Positions 38,022-47,239 of a stretch of 64,000 nucleotides of DNA are shown one piece after another; positions within the stretch are counted from its first letter, which is position 1, and every line of letters begins with the position of its first letter. Source of the stretch: Lachnospiraceae bacterium. GTDB taxonomy: Bacteria; Bacillota; Clostridia; Lachnospirales; Lachnospiraceae. Below the pieces are notes generated by a model, which worked only from the letters and a program-made list of their open reading frames with translations, was not told where the DNA came from and made no database searches. The translations under genes were made by a program, and so were the position numbers. The stretch covers positions 1 to 64,000 of the forward strand of contig JAKSRS010000005.1 in assembly GCA_024403515.1 (NCBI GenBank), written 5' to 3'.

Positions 38022-39803
38022 TCATTCCTCCACTTTTATAACGTTATTTTTTTTCTTATAGTCAGAGTTTATTTTAAATATCCATTCAGTATTTCCATCA
38101 TCATCTTCTTTTATTTTTGTAAATCCCTGAAGCTGATAGAAATCTTTGACCATAGCATTTTTTGCAGTAGGATAATAGTATCCTCTAATTGTATCTATAT
38201 TTTGTTCCGCGCACTTCTTCACTAAAGAATCCATCATTGCAAATTCCATATCACGTTTCAGCACACGGCAACTCATAATCCACAAATCAATCTTACACTC
38301 AGATCCTACTTTATGTCCTATAACAACAGAAACAACTCCATTGTCACCAAAACGATCAATAAGCTTACCGTAAAGTGTAATATACTCGGGATTTGATGCT
38401 ATGGACTCTATTTCATTTTGCGTATATCGATGCGTTGTTAAATTGAATTGATTGCTCTTGTTGGTGAGTTGGGAAATACGCGCCATATAAATCGGCTCAA
38501 ATGATTTTATGACCCCAACCATATCAAGAGACAGCAAATAATCTGCATAATTTTCGAAGGATGCTTGCAATTCTGCACGTTGAGCATTTTCCTTGTACAT
38601 CTCGTTTCGTTTGATATCATCAGACGAAAACATTGTTACCTCAAAATATCCTCCTCTATCTATATTCTGTATATACTGATGAACTTCACCAATTTCTGGA
38701 GCAATTACTCCATGAAGTTGTTCTTCAACGATATGCCTTTCTGCAGGATTATCATCAACAAACAGCAAACTTTCCGGCAAAAGGTTAATTTCCTCAGCTA
38801 TCTGCTTAAAATTGCGATCCTTAGGATCCCAATTTGCTTTTATAGATACAAAATCATCTTTATGTAGCTCACTATCTGGATGTGCTAATCCTGCTATAGC
38901 ATTCGCTTCATCATTTTTGGAGTCAATGTTCAAAATTATGCCCAACTGGGTGTGCTCTTTAAGATATCTTTGAAACTCTGAATACGTCTGCCCTTCTGAT
39001 TCCTCAGGGCCAATAACTATGTTGTCAACACCATCATCTCCTATAATGCCGCCCCATAATGTATTATCAAGATCAAGAACAAATCCTTTCTTATTTTTCC
39101 CAAATATAGACTTAATTATATTAGCAATATTAAAAGAAAGATATGGAATAGCATTTACATTCACTGCGTATTTGTACATATGATAATAAAAAGGATCTGA
39201 CCACTCCTTTAACCCATAGTCAGCTGAAATATAATTGATGTCACAAATAAAAAAATTATCGTGTGTTTGCGCATACTCATAAAATATTAGATTCAATCTT
39301 GTCAAAAAGTTAACTTTTCCATGTATATCAGACGCTTCCTTATTTCCCATAAGTCTATAAAAAGGCATTTCAAAATTGTTTTGAATAATAGGACACTTAT
39401 ATCTTGTCAACAAACTATCCCATATTCCGAAAAATTTTGCCTTCTCTTTGCTTAGTAAGGAATCAATCGCATCAGCTGAGTCGCTTATCTCTGGGTATTT
39501 TGTAATATTACGGTTTGTGGTACATATATATATAATATCTGGATTGAATTTCTCTAGTTCAGGATTATCAAACATTGCATCCTGATAATACTGATTATAT
39601 TCGCTCTCGTAAAAAGAGGGTTCAATCCCATTGTTCAACAAAAACAATTCCATGATAAGTTTTATATTGCTTGTCGTTGACCCTCCCAAAATGGCAATAT
39701 TTTTTTTGATTCTTGTTGTTCCATCCGCAAGAAGCATTCTTTTAATGCTTTTCTTTCTGCCTAGTATATACTCCGCATCAAATGGATATAGTAGTTCCTT
39801 CAT
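38022..39803 (-). CDS. FkbH-like HAD-family acyl-loading enzyme
   Basis: FkbH proteins take the glyceryl group from 1,3-bisphosphoglycerate, remove the phosphate and load it on an acyl carrier protein. The 593 residues have an N-terminal SGNH-like domain (AILGGSTTS near 37-45), the HAD domain (LDLDNTLWGG with the catalytic Asp pair at 244 and 246, DSKNDEA near 294, FVDDNPAER near 348) and a C-terminal GNAT-like domain (about 430-580). In many relatives the residue before SKN is Cys, but here it is Asp. If that Cys carries the acyl group, loading may differ. AAAGGGTG precedes the ATG. It is first in a unit with ACP, MBOAT and SGNH genes. Confidence 0.9.
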   Translation of the reverse strand: MKELLYPFDAEYILGRKKSIKRMLLADGTTRIKKNIAILGGSTTSNIKLIMELFLLNNGIEPSFYESEYNQYYQDAMFDNPELEKFNPDIIYICTTNRNITKYPEISDSADAIDSLLSKEKAKFFGIWDSLLTRYKCPIIQNNFEMPFYRLMGNKEASDIHGKVNFLTRLNLIFYEYAQTHDNFFICDINYISADYGLKEWSDPFYYHMYKYAVNVNAIPYLSFNIANIIKSIFGKNKKGFVLDLDNTLWGGIIGDDGVDNIVIGPEESEGQTYSEFQRYLKEHTQLGIILNIDSKNDEANAIAGLAHPDSELHKDDFVSIKANWDPKDRNFKQIAEEINLLPESLLFVDDNPAERHIVEEQLHGVIAPEIGEVHQYIQNIDRGGYFEVTMFSSDDIKRNEMYKENAQRAELQASFENYADYLLSLDMVGVIKSFEPIYMARISQLTNKSNQFNLTTHRYTQNEIESIASNPEYITLYGKLIDRFGDNGVVSVVIGHKVGSECKIDLWIMSCRVLKRDMEFAMMDSLVKKCAEQNIDTIRGYYYPTAKNAMVKDFYQLQGFTKIKEDDDGNTEWIFKINSDYKKKNNVIKVEE

Positions 39804-39946
39804 CAGCCCTGTTCACCCTTTCCTTAGCAAATATTACAATTTGCCTGCTTGTTTTATGGCAGATTATCATGTTCCAAAAACATTTATTTTTAGCTCAGTT
39901 TTTTCATTCCTGCCAGAACATAAACAGCCCATAACCATACTAATTT

Positions 39947-39975
39947 ATGGTATATCACACCACCTTCGAAGTCAA
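39947..39975 (-). promoter_or_regulatory. Candidate promoter of the FkbH unit
   Basis: On the minus strand TTGACT (39970-39975), 17 bases and TACCAT (39947-39952) give a plausible promoter, with a leader of about 140 bases before fkbH. The -10 matches at four of six positions. Confidence 0.45.
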
Positions 39976-40024
39976 GGTAAATCGCCTATCCAGCAATCTT
40001 ATTACGTTTTACACATGATTGATT

Positions 40025-40103
40025 AGGGCATAGTTTTCGCTCGTATACCGAGCGAAAACTATGCCCTATAATACAATAGGGTACATCATCTGCTGTACCC
40101 TAT
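40025..40103. repeat. Two adjacent perfect hairpins in a gene-free stretch
   Basis: AGGGCATAGTTTTCGCTCG (40025-40043) pairs over all 19 bases with 40049-40067 around a 5-base loop. Eight bases on, ATAGGGTACA (40076-40085) pairs with TGTACCCTAT (40094-40103). Neither has a T-run. They may end or slow transcription coming from the SGNH gene at 40459, or be a mobile-element trace. Confidence 0.75.
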
Positions 40104-40148
40104 ACTACTTATTAACACATTAATCTAATCACAAACAAAACTCAATTT

Positions 40149-40376
40149 TTAATATAAAATATCACTGTTGCTGGTAAAATCTTTATATAATATAAACATT
40201 TCTGCAAAGCCATTCTTCTTGGCTGTGCCAAATATTACTGTTCCTATTGCGATAGATACCAGTTTTCTTAAGCAAGTTACAAGTAAATAAGGCAGAGAAT
40301 TAAAGTAACATCGGAACATATTCAACGTGATTTCGCAAAGAATAATCTCTACCAGATAAATGCAAAACGACACCAA
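40149..40376 (-). pseudogene. Possible gene remnant or small membrane protein
   Basis: The 75-residue frame reads as two hydrophobic stretches and a short polar tail. I do not recognise a family, and it has no clear ribosome site. The 656-bp stretch 39804-40458 has no other gene. It may be the eroded end of a membrane protein gene, or chance. Confidence 0.25.
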
Positions 40377-40458
40377 ACTAATCCAAAAATTTCACTTTAT
40401 TCTCTTTTGAATTCAACTCATATTTTTTCGTGCCACGCAAAATATAAAGACAGCAACA

Positions 40459-41427
40459 TCATTTCGACAGATAAGCATCGATAACTTCATCCTTCAGAAT
40501 ATTCATAAATGCGGTCGCGCCGTCCTGATTCATATGATCAGCATCTCTAAAATACCTGTGGTTGTCACAAATCCTTGCATCGGTGCCGTAATCCAGATAT
40601 TCTATACCATACTTTTCAGCTATCTCTCTTACTTTTTCATCGAATCTGCTTAAATATCCATCTGAATACTCTTCAAAACAATCTAAGTATTCTCGTGATG
40701 TAGGCAACGTAATCAAAAATATGTTGACGTTCTTTCCTCTTAATGCCTCAACGATGTTTTCGAGTGAATCTATTTTCTCTTCACACCACATGATACTTCC
40801 ATCATTTTCTTTTCTTCTTTCATAGTGTTTCTCATAGGTCTTGTAAGCTGCGTCAGCAAATTTACTGTCATCCAAATAACTAACCGGTCTCTCAGGTCCC
40901 TTACCTCTCACAAAATCATAGATTGTGTCCAAAAAGTAGTCATACGAAGTCAGCACTGGGCACCAATGATAACAGATATCAGTGAACAAACTGTAGTCCG
41001 GTATATCTTTCTTGGGCAATATTCTATAATACCTTACTCCTTCTGGTTTATTAATATCAGTACTTCTATCAACTTCATTCAGCATACTAATATATGAGAC
41101 ATTGATGAAAACGATAGCTCCATCAGAAAGCCTATCTATATAATTATCAAGCACAATCTTATCTACACCAAATAGCTGTCCTGTCTGTGCAAAGTTAAAT
41201 CCATTATCCGGGTATTGTTCATACGAAAAGCCATAATAAGCGTGACTATTTCCAAAATTACAAACATCAATTTTATCCGGTATATTGTAAAATCTACAGC
41301 TTTCCTCATCATGCCATATTCCATATTTCACATAGAAAAGATTTGCAATAAAAATCAGAAGAAGTGAAACAGCAAGAACAAGGCATATTTTTGCGAAAAA
41401 CTTTAGTATTGACTTATACTCTTTCAT
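40459..41427 (-). CDS. SGNH-like surface acyltransfer protein paired with MBOAT 3
   Basis: The probable partner of the MBOAT gene 48 bp upstream. One helix (about 10-30) anchors it. The serine lies in FGNSHAYYGF near residue 60, and the C-terminal Asp-His in RDADHMNQDGA near residue 300. At 322 residues it is similar in size to the others but differs in most of its sequence. GAGAGTG precedes the ATG. It is the last recognisable gene of the polysaccharide operon before the gene-free stretch. Confidence 0.8.
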   Translation of the reverse strand: MKEYKSILKFFAKICLVLAVSLLLIFIANLFYVKYGIWHDEESCRFYNIPDKIDVCNFGNSHAYYGFSYEQYPDNGFNFAQTGQLFGVDKIVLDNYIDRLSDGAIVFINVSYISMLNEVDRSTDINKPEGVRYYRILPKKDIPDYSLFTDICYHWCPVLTSYDYFLDTIYDFVRGKGPERPVSYLDDSKFADAAYKTYEKHYERRKENDGSIMWCEEKIDSLENIVEALRGKNVNIFLITLPTSREYLDCFEEYSDGYLSRFDEKVREIAEKYGIEYLDYGTDARICDNHRYFRDADHMNQDGATAFMNILKDEVIDAYLSK

Positions 41428-41475
41428 TTATTAATCACTCTCTATCCATTCTGTATCTGACACGACATAAAAAAA

Positions 41476-42930
41476 CTAGAATTGAAAATAAACAAACTGC
41501 GCAGCTATATCTTTACGCGCCATGATGATCAATGCAACAACAGCAATAATATAAATCAAAAATCGAACTATCGGTTTCTGCTTTCTTATTATCGTAACCA
41601 CGTCGCCACGATAATAATTTATGCCATCATATATAGCAAGTACTAAAATGCATAGCAAAATATATAAAGTTTGAATATTCCCGCTAATGCCAGCTTTGCT
41701 TATAGCATCCATGATATATGTTTTAATTGAGATTATTCCACTAAAAACGTTACGATATATATACCATGCGTCAGATATGGAATTAGCTCTAAATAAAACC
41801 CATGCAAACATAACTACAACGAATGTAAGAATACGTCCAAAACATTTTCCTACTCTTGAAAGGATTTTATTCTTACAATGAATTATAGATTTTATATGCT
41901 TTTCAACAATCTGTGATGCACCATGCACTCCGCCCCATAACAAAAATGTCCAATTGGCACCATGCCAAATTCCGCTCACCATAAATGTTGTTAAAAGATT
42001 TACATCTCTTCTAACTTTTCCTTTTCGATTTCCACCAAGTGGAATATAAATATAATCTTTGAACCATGTCGATAATGATATATGCCATCTGCTCCAAAAC
42101 TCGCTAATAGACGATGAAAAATACGGATTAGAAAAATTAGTCATCAAGTCAATATCAAGTAATTTTGCCGAGCCGATTGCTATATCTGAATATCCCGAAA
42201 AATCACAATAAATCTGTATAGTGAAAAAGAATGCCGCTAAAAGCAAAGTCCCCCCCTTATACAAATCTACCGAATTAAACACCGTATCAACATAAACAGA
42301 TAGCATATCTGCAATAACAAGTTTCTTAAAAAGCCCTACAACAATAAGTATCATTCCATATGATGCTTTATCTTCATCAAATTTATGTTCGGCTTTTATC
42401 TGCGGTAATAAATTACCGGTTCTTTCTATAGGTCCTGCCACAAGTTGAGGAAAAAAAGAAACGAAAGTTGCATATATACCTAAATTTTTCTCCGCCTTTA
42501 CTTTACCTCTATACACATCAATGACATAGCTCATAGTTTGAAATGTATAAAAAGATATTCCAACCGGCAGAACAAGTTTTTTAGTGAAGTCCCCTAGCGG
42601 AATCGCAACATTTGAAAATAGAATAGCCAAATTCTCAATTACAAACCCTAAGTATTTAAACGTAAATAGAATTCCTCCCGACAATACCACAGCAGCCGCA
42701 ATACACATTTTCTTAATCTTTACACTATCTGTTCTTTCAATTGCCAGAGCGCACAGATAAGAAACCACTGTTGTTGCCATTATTAGAAGAATATATTTAG
42801 GATTCCAGCTCATATAAAAATAATAGCTGGCCACCAATAGCAGACACCATCTGAATCTATTTGGTATCAACCAATAAACAAAAAAGACTATAGGTAAAAA
42901 TATAGCGTATGCTAAAGAATTAAATAGCAT
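41476..42930 (-). CDS. MBOAT family O-acyltransferase 3 (PatA/AlgI-like)
   Basis: It probably O-acetylates the polysaccharide made by this locus. The 484 residues hold about ten or more helices, with YVIDVYRG, FPQLVAGPIER, EFWSRWHISLSTWFKDYIYI (in part), GIWHGANWTF and the tail VYFQF. It is clearly closer to the MBOAT at 28594 than to the one at 36222. AGAGGTG precedes the ATG. It lies 24 bp after a GT4 gene, inside the operon. Confidence 0.92.
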   Translation of the reverse strand: MLFNSLAYAIFLPIVFFVYWLIPNRFRWCLLLVASYYFYMSWNPKYILLIMATTVVSYLCALAIERTDSVKIKKMCIAAAVVLSGGILFTFKYLGFVIENLAILFSNVAIPLGDFTKKLVLPVGISFYTFQTMSYVIDVYRGKVKAEKNLGIYATFVSFFPQLVAGPIERTGNLLPQIKAEHKFDEDKASYGMILIVVGLFKKLVIADMLSVYVDTVFNSVDLYKGGTLLLAAFFFTIQIYCDFSGYSDIAIGSAKLLDIDLMTNFSNPYFSSSISEFWSRWHISLSTWFKDYIYIPLGGNRKGKVRRDVNLLTTFMVSGIWHGANWTFLLWGGVHGASQIVEKHIKSIIHCKNKILSRVGKCFGRILTFVVVMFAWVLFRANSISDAWYIYRNVFSGIISIKTYIMDAISKAGISGNIQTLYILLCILVLAIYDGINYYRGDVVTIIRKQKPIVRFLIYIIAVVALIIMARKDIAAQFVYFQF

Positions 42931-42953
42931 ATTAACACCTCTGCATCATATTT

Positions 42954-44153
42954 CTAGTAAATGAGTTTTAAATATTTCATCACATAACTATCGACAGAAT
43001 CTCTTTCAAGAGACGCACATTTTTCGGAATACTCATTTAACAGCGCCAGGTAATTCCAAAGTTTTCCAATCTTCTCAACCAAATCATCAACATCGCCGCT
43101 TTTAAATAAAAGACCATTTTCTCCGTCTATCACAAGTTCCGGAATGCCTCCAATCGCAGCGCCTAAAACTACAGTTCCTCGTTCCTGACTTTCCATGACT
43201 GAGAAAGGACAGTTTTCATACCACTCTGATGGACAAACTGAAAACTTAGCTTCCCTAATAAGTCTATCAAGTTCATCGCCAGATTTGAAACCTACATTTG
43301 TTATATTTTCAACGGCTTCAATCTCATCCTTTAAATCACCATTTCCGGCAAATATAAACATAATATCAGGAAGTCTCTTAGCAGCTTCAATTAAAGTTTT
43401 AACACCCTTTTCCTGTGAGTACCTTCCAAAATAAAGAATGTAATCTTTCTTCACGACATCCATTGATGGAGCGGTGTCAATAAAGTTGTGCATAGCAACA
43501 GTCTTATCTTTAAAAATCGGATTGGTATCCATCTTTGATTTCAAAAATTCAGAACAGCATATAATCTTATCGATATATTTATATGTACCTCTAAAATTCC
43601 AGTACACAGCTTCCATCGTTCCAACTGCAGATTTGGCTGTGCTGTTATGAATACACTTATTCTTCAAGCAGTTACCAAAATGTCCTCCCAGACACTTTTC
43701 ACAGTTTTCATGCGTAGCAGGAATGTTCATCATATGATTTGGACATACAAGCTGATAATCGTGTGCTGTAAAGAGAATCTTACACTCACGATTGTTCTCT
43801 TTTCTCCACTTAACGATCTCGAGGATTATGGATGGAGTAAGCTGATAGTTGAAATTATTAAGGTGACAGACATCAGGCTTAAAATCATCAAGGACTTTTC
43901 GAATCTGTATTCTCGCCTCTTTGGAATAAATAGTCTTAATAGGATATGTTAGTTTGGAAAGCTTACTTCCGCCATGAAAATCCATATCCGAAGTATATGC
44001 ATTAACACTATTACCAACACATCTTCCGACGTGTTCCATCCCAAAGTATTCAACTTCATGGCCCTGGCTTTTTAAACATTCGCCAAGTTTAAAAATATAT
44101 GTTTCAGATCCACCATTAGGATATAAAAACTTATTGATTATCAAAAACTTCAT
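42954..44153 (-). CDS. GT4 glycosyltransferase
   Basis: It adds a sugar to the lipid-linked glycan in the cytoplasm. The GT-B fold starts with FLIINKFLYPNGGSE. The middle carries a cysteine cluster (CPNHMM, CEKCLGGHFGNC, KNKC) that is typical of one GT4 group. The C-terminal half has YFGRYSQEKGV and CPSEWYENCPFSVMES with the nucleotide-sugar glutamates. At 399 residues it is full length. Sugar donor and acceptor are unknown. GGGTAT precedes the ATG. The next gene upstream ends 12 bp away. Confidence 0.9.
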   Translation of the reverse strand: MKFLIINKFLYPNGGSETYIFKLGECLKSQGHEVEYFGMEHVGRCVGNSVNAYTSDMDFHGGSKLSKLTYPIKTIYSKEARIQIRKVLDDFKPDVCHLNNFNYQLTPSIILEIVKWRKENNRECKILFTAHDYQLVCPNHMMNIPATHENCEKCLGGHFGNCLKNKCIHNSTAKSAVGTMEAVYWNFRGTYKYIDKIICCSEFLKSKMDTNPIFKDKTVAMHNFIDTAPSMDVVKKDYILYFGRYSQEKGVKTLIEAAKRLPDIMFIFAGNGDLKDEIEAVENITNVGFKSGDELDRLIREAKFSVCPSEWYENCPFSVMESQERGTVVLGAAIGGIPELVIDGENGLLFKSGDVDDLVEKIGKLWNYLALLNEYSEKCASLERDSVDSYVMKYLKLIY

Positions 44154-44165
44154 AGAAACGATACC

Positions 44166-45305
44166 CTACTTACCAACGATAAAATCACATGCCTTAGCCA
44201 AATCAGCTTCCTGTTTTGAAGTGATATAGTTATATCTTTCTTTAATCTTTTCCTGGCTTATCGGATTTCTAAGAGCCATTGTAATTCGGCCTTCAATCTC
44301 TTCAATCTTATAAGGATTAATGTAGTATGCAGTGTCAGCATAAAGTTCCGGCAAGGAACATAATCCTGATATAAGGCAGGTCTTACCATATCTCATAACT
44401 TCAAGCGGAGGCATACCAAAGCCTTCATTCAGAGTTGGATATGCAAAAAGCTTACACTTGCTATATAAGTACTCAAGTTGCGGAGTATCTAAATAGTCGA
44501 GATTGATGAACTTATCCTTGTTCACGATCTGCTTACTCATTCTATTAGATATCTTTCCAACAAGAACAGTCTTTTCAGTAATAATGCCCTTGCTATAAAG
44601 ATTATCAATAGCAAGTATTGCGCGGTAGGCGTTTTTTATCCATCTATTAGCACTAACGAGTAAAATGAAATTTTCTTCATTAAAACCTTCGATAGGCTTG
44701 GGCTCTTCTAAGTGCTTAGAAGGTGTATAGAATGTTCCATTTTGTATATTAGCAACTTCCGGCATTGAAGATTTAACCATATACTCAGTGTGATATGAAA
44801 CCGTAATAAACTTATCGTACGATAAAATATCTGCTTTATATCTGTTAAGATTTCGACTTCTAATCTTCTTAATTGCCTTATATTTCACGACCTGCTTAAG
44901 AACTTCCGAAAAACGGTCATAGTACTTGTATGAAAACTTATCTACCGGTTCTTCGTAATCTCTCAAATCATGCGCAGTACATACCTTGGTTATCTTAGAG
45001 TTTTCAAGGCCATGAGGTGCTGCGATTCCAAGGTAATAAATATCGTATTCATCAACATTAATCACACTCTTTATGTCGCTACCGTTTGGTACGTCAAAAG
45101 AAGCAACATCGTGCTCCTTAATTAGTTCTTTAAGCCATTCATCCAAAAATCTTTTACTGTCAATGATGGCATATACTTCTACATCCTTCTTATGGTGGTC
45201 ACAAACCATCTTATCGAAAAGTGTCTTGGTATATTCTCCACCACCGTGAAACTTAGAATCAATTGACGGTTGTGCACATCTTAAGTCAAACAAAAGTTTT
45301 TTCAT
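44166..45305 (-). CDS. GT4 glycosyltransferase
   Basis: A second GT-B enzyme of the locus, 379 residues. The N-terminus has HGGGEYTKTLF, and the C-terminal half has LLVSANRWIKN and AYPTLNEGFGMPPLEVMRYG with the paired glutamates of GT4. A long tyrosine/lysine-rich segment (about 125-180) is unlike its neighbour. TTAGGAG precedes the ATG. The gene upstream ends 2 bp away. Donor and linkage are unknown. Confidence 0.88.
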   Translation of the reverse strand: MKKLLFDLRCAQPSIDSKFHGGGEYTKTLFDKMVCDHHKKDVEVYAIIDSKRFLDEWLKELIKEHDVASFDVPNGSDIKSVINVDEYDIYYLGIAAPHGLENSKITKVCTAHDLRDYEEPVDKFSYKYYDRFSEVLKQVVKYKAIKKIRSRNLNRYKADILSYDKFITVSYHTEYMVKSSMPEVANIQNGTFYTPSKHLEEPKPIEGFNEENFILLVSANRWIKNAYRAILAIDNLYSKGIITEKTVLVGKISNRMSKQIVNKDKFINLDYLDTPQLEYLYSKCKLFAYPTLNEGFGMPPLEVMRYGKTCLISGLCSLPELYADTAYYINPYKIEEIEGRITMALRNPISQEKIKERYNYITSKQEADLAKACDFIVGK

Positions 45306-45307
45306 TT

Positions 45308-46264
45308 TTAGCTCCTAACAAGACAATATGCCAATTTACAAAGTGTCTTAATCTTTTCGGTTTTCTGATATCGAATTATCAGATATGCTGCACTGAAAAT
45401 ATTGATTTCTTCAGGCAAATACTCTTTTATTTTATTTCCAGCGCGAAGCTTGTCGAAACTGTCATACATAATTCTTACAGCCTTATAGCACTTTGCTTCA
45501 CCTGTAAGTCCTACTTCATTGGCTTTATCAACAATCTTATTAACAGTATCTGTAAACTCCACTCTTCGCTCTTTTCGAGTGTCCTTGGTAAGCGACCCAG
45601 AATTCTGTCGATAGTAATAAAGTTTTTCGTCAACAAGAACGATATTTTTACACTGATTTAAGTAGTTAAAGATAAAAAGCATATCTTCAAATGCAATCTT
45701 TGATTCATCAAAAGAAAGCCCGTGGTCACAAATGATAGATTTACGAAACAGTTTATTCCAGCAAAAACCTTCAATATCACGTGAGGTAAGAAAAAGGTTA
45801 GCACACTCTCTTCCTGTCACCACCGGACTTTTCCCGATATACTTTCCTAAAGTCGGTTCGTACCAGTCGGTAAAAGAACCATCTTCATACACATAATAAA
45901 ATGAGCAGCAAGCCATATCTGATTGTGTATTTTCCAGATTATCAACAAGTTTCTCATACATAGACGCTTCAATGTAGTCATCACTATCTACAAACGTAAT
46001 GTAGGCACCTTGCGACTCTTTTATTCCACGATTTCGCGCAGCTGCTGCTCCTGATTTTTCTTCAATTATTACTCTTAAACGTGAATCTTTTGATGCAAAT
46101 GACTCACATATACTTATCGAACTATCAGTTGAACAGTTTCCTACAAGCAAGACCTCAATATCCTTGTATGTTTGATTCAAAACCGATTCAATACATTTAC
46201 CAATATATTTTTCGGAATTGCAAAATGGAATTATCACTGATAATTTATTATTCCCATTTAACAT
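45308..46264 (-). CDS. GT2 glycosyltransferase
   Basis: An inverting GT-A enzyme. KLSVIIPFCNSEKYI opens the domain, and DSDDYIEASMYEKL holds the metal-binding DxD. The frame is open 43 codons further upstream, but that part lies inside the GT8 gene. The ATG at 46262-46264 is just before the conserved fold, giving 318 residues and a 17-bp overlap with GT8. There is no good ribosome site, so translation probably depends on ribosomes ending GT8. The C-terminal third is helical and basic. Confidence 0.85.
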   Translation of the reverse strand: MLNGNNKLSVIIPFCNSEKYIGKCIESVLNQTYKDIEVLLVGNCSTDSSISICESFASKDSRLRVIIEEKSGAAAARNRGIKESQGAYITFVDSDDYIEASMYEKLVDNLENTQSDMACCSFYYVYEDGSFTDWYEPTLGKYIGKSPVVTGRECANLFLTSRDIEGFCWNKLFRKSIICDHGLSFDESKIAFEDMLFIFNYLNQCKNIVLVDEKLYYYRQNSGSLTKDTRKERRVEFTDTVNKIVDKANEVGLTGEAKCYKAVRIMYDSFDKLRAGNKIKEYLPEEINIFSAAYLIIRYQKTEKIKTLCKLAYCLVRS

Positions 46265-47204
46265 TAGTTTTCTGCTTTCGTTCCTTGCGTTCCTTAAGTT
46301 TATCAAAGATTCCTCGTATTCCCTTTTCTTTAATAACCTTAAGTAGTTCATCTTTTCTATATTCCCATCTTCCACGTAATTTGAAAGGAACATCTTTATA
46401 AGGTGATTTCAGGTAATATGCGTACCATTCTTTGGCCTCTTCATTGAAGGTATATTTCCATGGCTTATTACTTGTTGCATAATGAATAATACAAGCATCA
46501 TCAACAAGTTCATGTGCGTTAGCATATTCAGTCTTATACAATTCATTAAGTTTATTAATTGGATATGTATCATCCCTTAAAATTTTCCCGGGAATGCAGT
46601 TATATTTAATCGGAACATAAACATAGTTTTTATTTGTTACTATGTTGAAAGTCTGCTGATCCATAGAGCCACGGTCACCAAGACTTTTTCTCGTTTCAAC
46701 CATGATGTCTCTAAGTTTTTCGTCTCTTATCTTCTTGGCATTATAGACAAGAATTCCAGCGTTAATATTTCCTGAATATGATTCAATATTCTCCATATCA
46801 AGGACACCCGCTGCATACGAATCACCAAGTTCGGTTGAATAAAAATCGTATAAATCACCACGAACAATAATATCTCCATCAAGATAAAGAATCTTATCGT
46901 ACTTAGGAATCAATTCACTGATATCAAACTTTAGAAGGCATGCTTTAGATACATGTGCTAACTGTTTAATATCCGCATACTTGGATAAATCGACTCTGAT
47001 AATGTTTAGCTTACAGCCTTCATTTTCAAAGGCATTAATGTATCTTTCAGATTCTTCGGAGCACTCTGCCATTATGATGAAAATATCATAGAATGTATCT
47101 TCATTTTTATTTTCTAACATTGATGTAATAGCGACACATGTAGGCATAACAAATGCGTCATCACAAATCATCGCTATGGGTATTATCTTAGTCTCTCTCT
47201 CCAT
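46248..47204 (-). CDS. GT8 glycosyltransferase
   Basis: A retaining GT-A enzyme of the LgtC/GspA family, which commonly adds galactose or glucose. It has IPIAMICDDAFVMPTCVAITSM at the start, cited here in parts: AMICDDA, then YLDGDIIV with the DxD metal site, AGVLDME, NAGILVYN and HYATSNKPW. At 318 residues it is full length. GAAGGATAA precedes the ATG. It overlaps the GT2 gene downstream by 17 bp. Confidence 0.9.
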   Translation of the reverse strand: MERETKIIPIAMICDDAFVMPTCVAITSMLENKNEDTFYDIFIIMAECSEESERYINAFENEGCKLNIIRVDLSKYADIKQLAHVSKACLLKFDISELIPKYDKILYLDGDIIVRGDLYDFYSTELGDSYAAGVLDMENIESYSGNINAGILVYNAKKIRDEKLRDIMVETRKSLGDRGSMDQQTFNIVTNKNYVYVPIKYNCIPGKILRDDTYPINKLNELYKTEYANAHELVDDACIIHYATSNKPWKYTFNEEAKEWYAYYLKSPYKDVPFKLRGRWEYRKDELLKVIKEKGIRGIFDKLKERKERKQKTNVKWE

Positions 47205-47239
47205 TTGTTAAGTTATCCTTCATGTTCTTAGAAATATTA

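Noticed and set aside
39631-40026. A 131-residue plus-strand frame at the fkbH start
   Set aside because: It overlaps the fkbH coding end and promoter and has no ribosome site or recognisable motif.
46265-46393. A longer GT2 start, 43 codons upstream
   Set aside because: That stretch lies inside the GT8 gene in another phase and does not look like a GT2 N-terminus. The fold begins right after the ATG at 46264.
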